Source: Endomicrobiia bacterium
GTDB taxonomy: Bacteria; Elusimicrobiota; Endomicrobiia; PHAN01
Assembly: GCA_030018875.1 (NCBI GenBank)
Contig: JASEHK010000028.1
Span: forward strand, 1-13,017
Direction: 5' to 3'
Length of the DNA stretch: 13,017 nt
Below are positions 12,078 to 13,017 of the stretch, piece after piece. The translations under genes were made by a program, and so were the position numbers. The stretch's first letter is position 1. Each line of letters begins with the position of its first letter. The notes under the pieces are model-generated. The model saw only the letters and a list, made by a program, of their open reading frames with translations, was not told the DNA's origin and did not search any database.

Positions 12078-12613
12078 TGTTTGCCGAGCGAAGTTTTTAC
12101 CGCGGAAAGGATTTTTTCAAGGTTGGCCAAACGTCCGTCGCCTTCGTCGCCGCAGGCCAGTTCGCCTTTTTCGGGGGGGATTATGACGGCGCCGCGCTTT
12201 TTTAGCCGCTCGGCGTTTTCTTTTGTCGCGGGATGGCTCCACATCGCCGAGTTCATTGCCGGCGCGAACATTACCGGACAACGCGCCGAAATCACCGTGG
12301 CTGAGAGCAAATCTTCACATCTCCCTGAGGATATTCTGGCAAGGGCGTCGCAGGTGGCTGGCGCGACGAGAATTATGTCGGCCCATTTGGAGAGCGATAT
12401 GTGGAAGTCGTCATAATCGTCGGAAAACATTTCCGAGTATACGCGGTTGCGGCTCAGTGTTTTCAATGTCTCAGCAGTTACGAAGCGCGCGCCCGCGTCC
12501 GTCAGAACGCATTTGACGTCGAAGCCTTCTTTGACCAGAATCCTGACGAGGGACGGAGCCTTATAGGCCGCTATCGAGCCCGTGATTCCGAGAAGAATGT
12601 TTTTCTTTTTCAC
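12074..12613 (-). CDS. coaC: Phosphopantothenoylcysteine decarboxylase (CoaC)
   Basis: 179-residue FMN flavoprotein that decarboxylates 4'-phosphopantothenoylcysteine to 4'-phosphopantetheine. Motifs: LLGITGSIAAYKAPSLVR (7-24, FMN binding), HISLSKWAD (71-79, catalytic H71), ILVAPATCD (81-89), MFAPAMNSAMWSHPAT (115-130, containing the PAMN substrate-binding motif with N121) and GELACGDEGDGRL (150-162, with the reactive-lid Cys C154). It starts with GTG (12613-12611) about 42 bp after the rpoZ-like gene; an ATG is not available near the conserved start. The stand-alone length fits separate CoaC proteins. Position directly after an omega-subunit gene matches the common gmk-rpoZ-coaBC order in bacteria. 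Confidence 0.95.
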   Translation of the reverse strand: MKKKNILLGITGSIAAYKAPSLVRILVKEGFDVKCVLTDAGARFVTAETLKTLSRNRVYSEMFSDDYDDFHISLSKWADIILVAPATCDALARISSGRCEDLLSATVISARCPVMFAPAMNSAMWSHPATKENAERLKKRGAVIIPPEKGELACGDEGDGRLANLEKILSAVKTSLGKQ

Positions 12614-12655
12614 GCCGATTTTTTTCGCCGCACCTGATTTATAAGATGCGGTTTG

Positions 12656-13000
12656 TTACTTTTTCGTCTTCGCTTTTTTGCCGACGGAAGTTTTTTTGTC
12701 TCCCGTGTCGTCTTTTTCGACGGGTTTGGACTCGGTTTTGACGCCAGCCGCCGGCGCCGATGCCGCGGCGGGAATGACTTCCATCGGCTTGTCGCCGTCG
12801 GCAAGATGCTTTTTGTGCGCCGCCATTATGTCCGCCGGTTCGACCGCTCCGGAGAGGATATCGTCAAGAGATTTTTTGATAATCTGCGGCACGTGCCACC
12901 CGGAAAGTTCATGGGAGCGCTTAAGAGCGTTCACGTGCGCCGACGCGAGTCTCACGAGGTCGTATTTTGATTTGGCCGCGTCGAGTAGTTTCGAGTCCAC
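12656..13000 (-). CDS. rpoZ: Probable RNA polymerase omega subunit
   Basis: 114 residues. The N-terminal 60 residues (DAAKSKYDLVRLASAHVNAL ... VPQIIKKSLDDILSGAVEPADI) follow the omega pattern: a KYxLV(L/R)xA helix, then a basic segment, then a L(D/E)(D/E)IxxG helix. The C-terminal half (about 75-114) is low-complexity Ala/Pro/Thr then Lys-rich, and probably disordered. The GTG start (13000-12998) is supported by a strong AGGAG five bases upstream. Its place before coaC is where rpoZ is commonly found. Sequence similarity to well-known omega proteins is modest, so context carries part of this call. Any upstream gene (gmk would be expected) lies beyond the window edge. Confidence 0.7.
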   Translation of the reverse strand: MDSKLLDAAKSKYDLVRLASAHVNALKRSHELSGWHVPQIIKKSLDDILSGAVEPADIMAAHKKHLADGDKPMEVIPAAASAPAAGVKTESKPVEKDDTGDKKTSVGKKAKTKK

Positions 13001-13017
13001 GGCTCCTGCGGTTTTTT

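Overview
The window (13,017 bp, fairly GC-rich with many CG dinucleotides) is a piece of a bacterial chromosome made mostly of housekeeping genes. The proteins are diverged from the textbook versions: short-N-terminus RNase PH, separate CoaC and CoaB, a family 4 uracil-DNA glycosylase with an enlarged Cys loop, and an omega-like subunit with a long Lys/Ala tail. This suggests an uncultured or deep-branching Gram-negative-type lineage, possibly Elusimicrobia/Omnitrophica-like. That placement is inference only; no 16S gene is present.

Layout. 1-123: short degenerate repeats and a terminator. 124-1263 (minus): cysE (serine O-acetyltransferase) followed by a membrane-anchored FMN-binding-domain protein. 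1264-1443: divergent promoter region. 1444-5589 (plus): valS, rph and an rdgB-type XTP/dITP pyrophosphatase, probably one operon. 5590-6130: about 540 bp without a convincing gene, holding two palindromic operator-like sites. 6131-7276 (plus): an AAA/DUF4143 ATPase. 7250-7450: a strong sigma70-like promoter inside the end of that gene, then a structured stretch of about 167 nt ending in a terminator-like palindrome, a good candidate for an undescribed small RNA. 7479-7598 (minus): a 39-residue ORF with a perfect Shine-Dalgarno and a folded leader, resembling the first residues of IS30-type transposases. 7857-8043 (minus): tRNA-Arg(TCT) and tRNA-His(GTG). 8146-8349 (minus): a small exported protein with a damaged zinc ribbon. 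8447-9607 (plus): a GAF plus HD-GYP protein. 9612-13000 (minus): rpoZ-like, coaC, coaB, family 4 UDG and queA, a tightly packed operon whose upstream part lies outside the window.

How the genes work together. The two ends are core metabolism: cysteine supply, tRNA charging, RNA 3' trimming, nucleotide-pool cleaning, coenzyme A synthesis, uracil repair and queuosine. CoaC and CoaB consecutively convert 4'-phosphopantothenate plus cysteine to phosphopantetheine, and overlap by four bases. The middle (5.6-8.4 kb) is looser and looks accessory: ATPase, sRNA candidate, transposase-like remnant, tRNAs and repeats.

The most interesting signals are the sRNA candidate; promoters whose predicted start falls on or within 4 nt of the start codon for valS, the ATPase and the HD-GYP gene (leaderless mRNAs), while genes inside operons mostly use Shine-Dalgarno sites; a perfect palindrome over the -35 box of the ATPase promoter; and short DNA repeats lodged inside valS, one of them in an insertion that disrupts a zinc knuckle.
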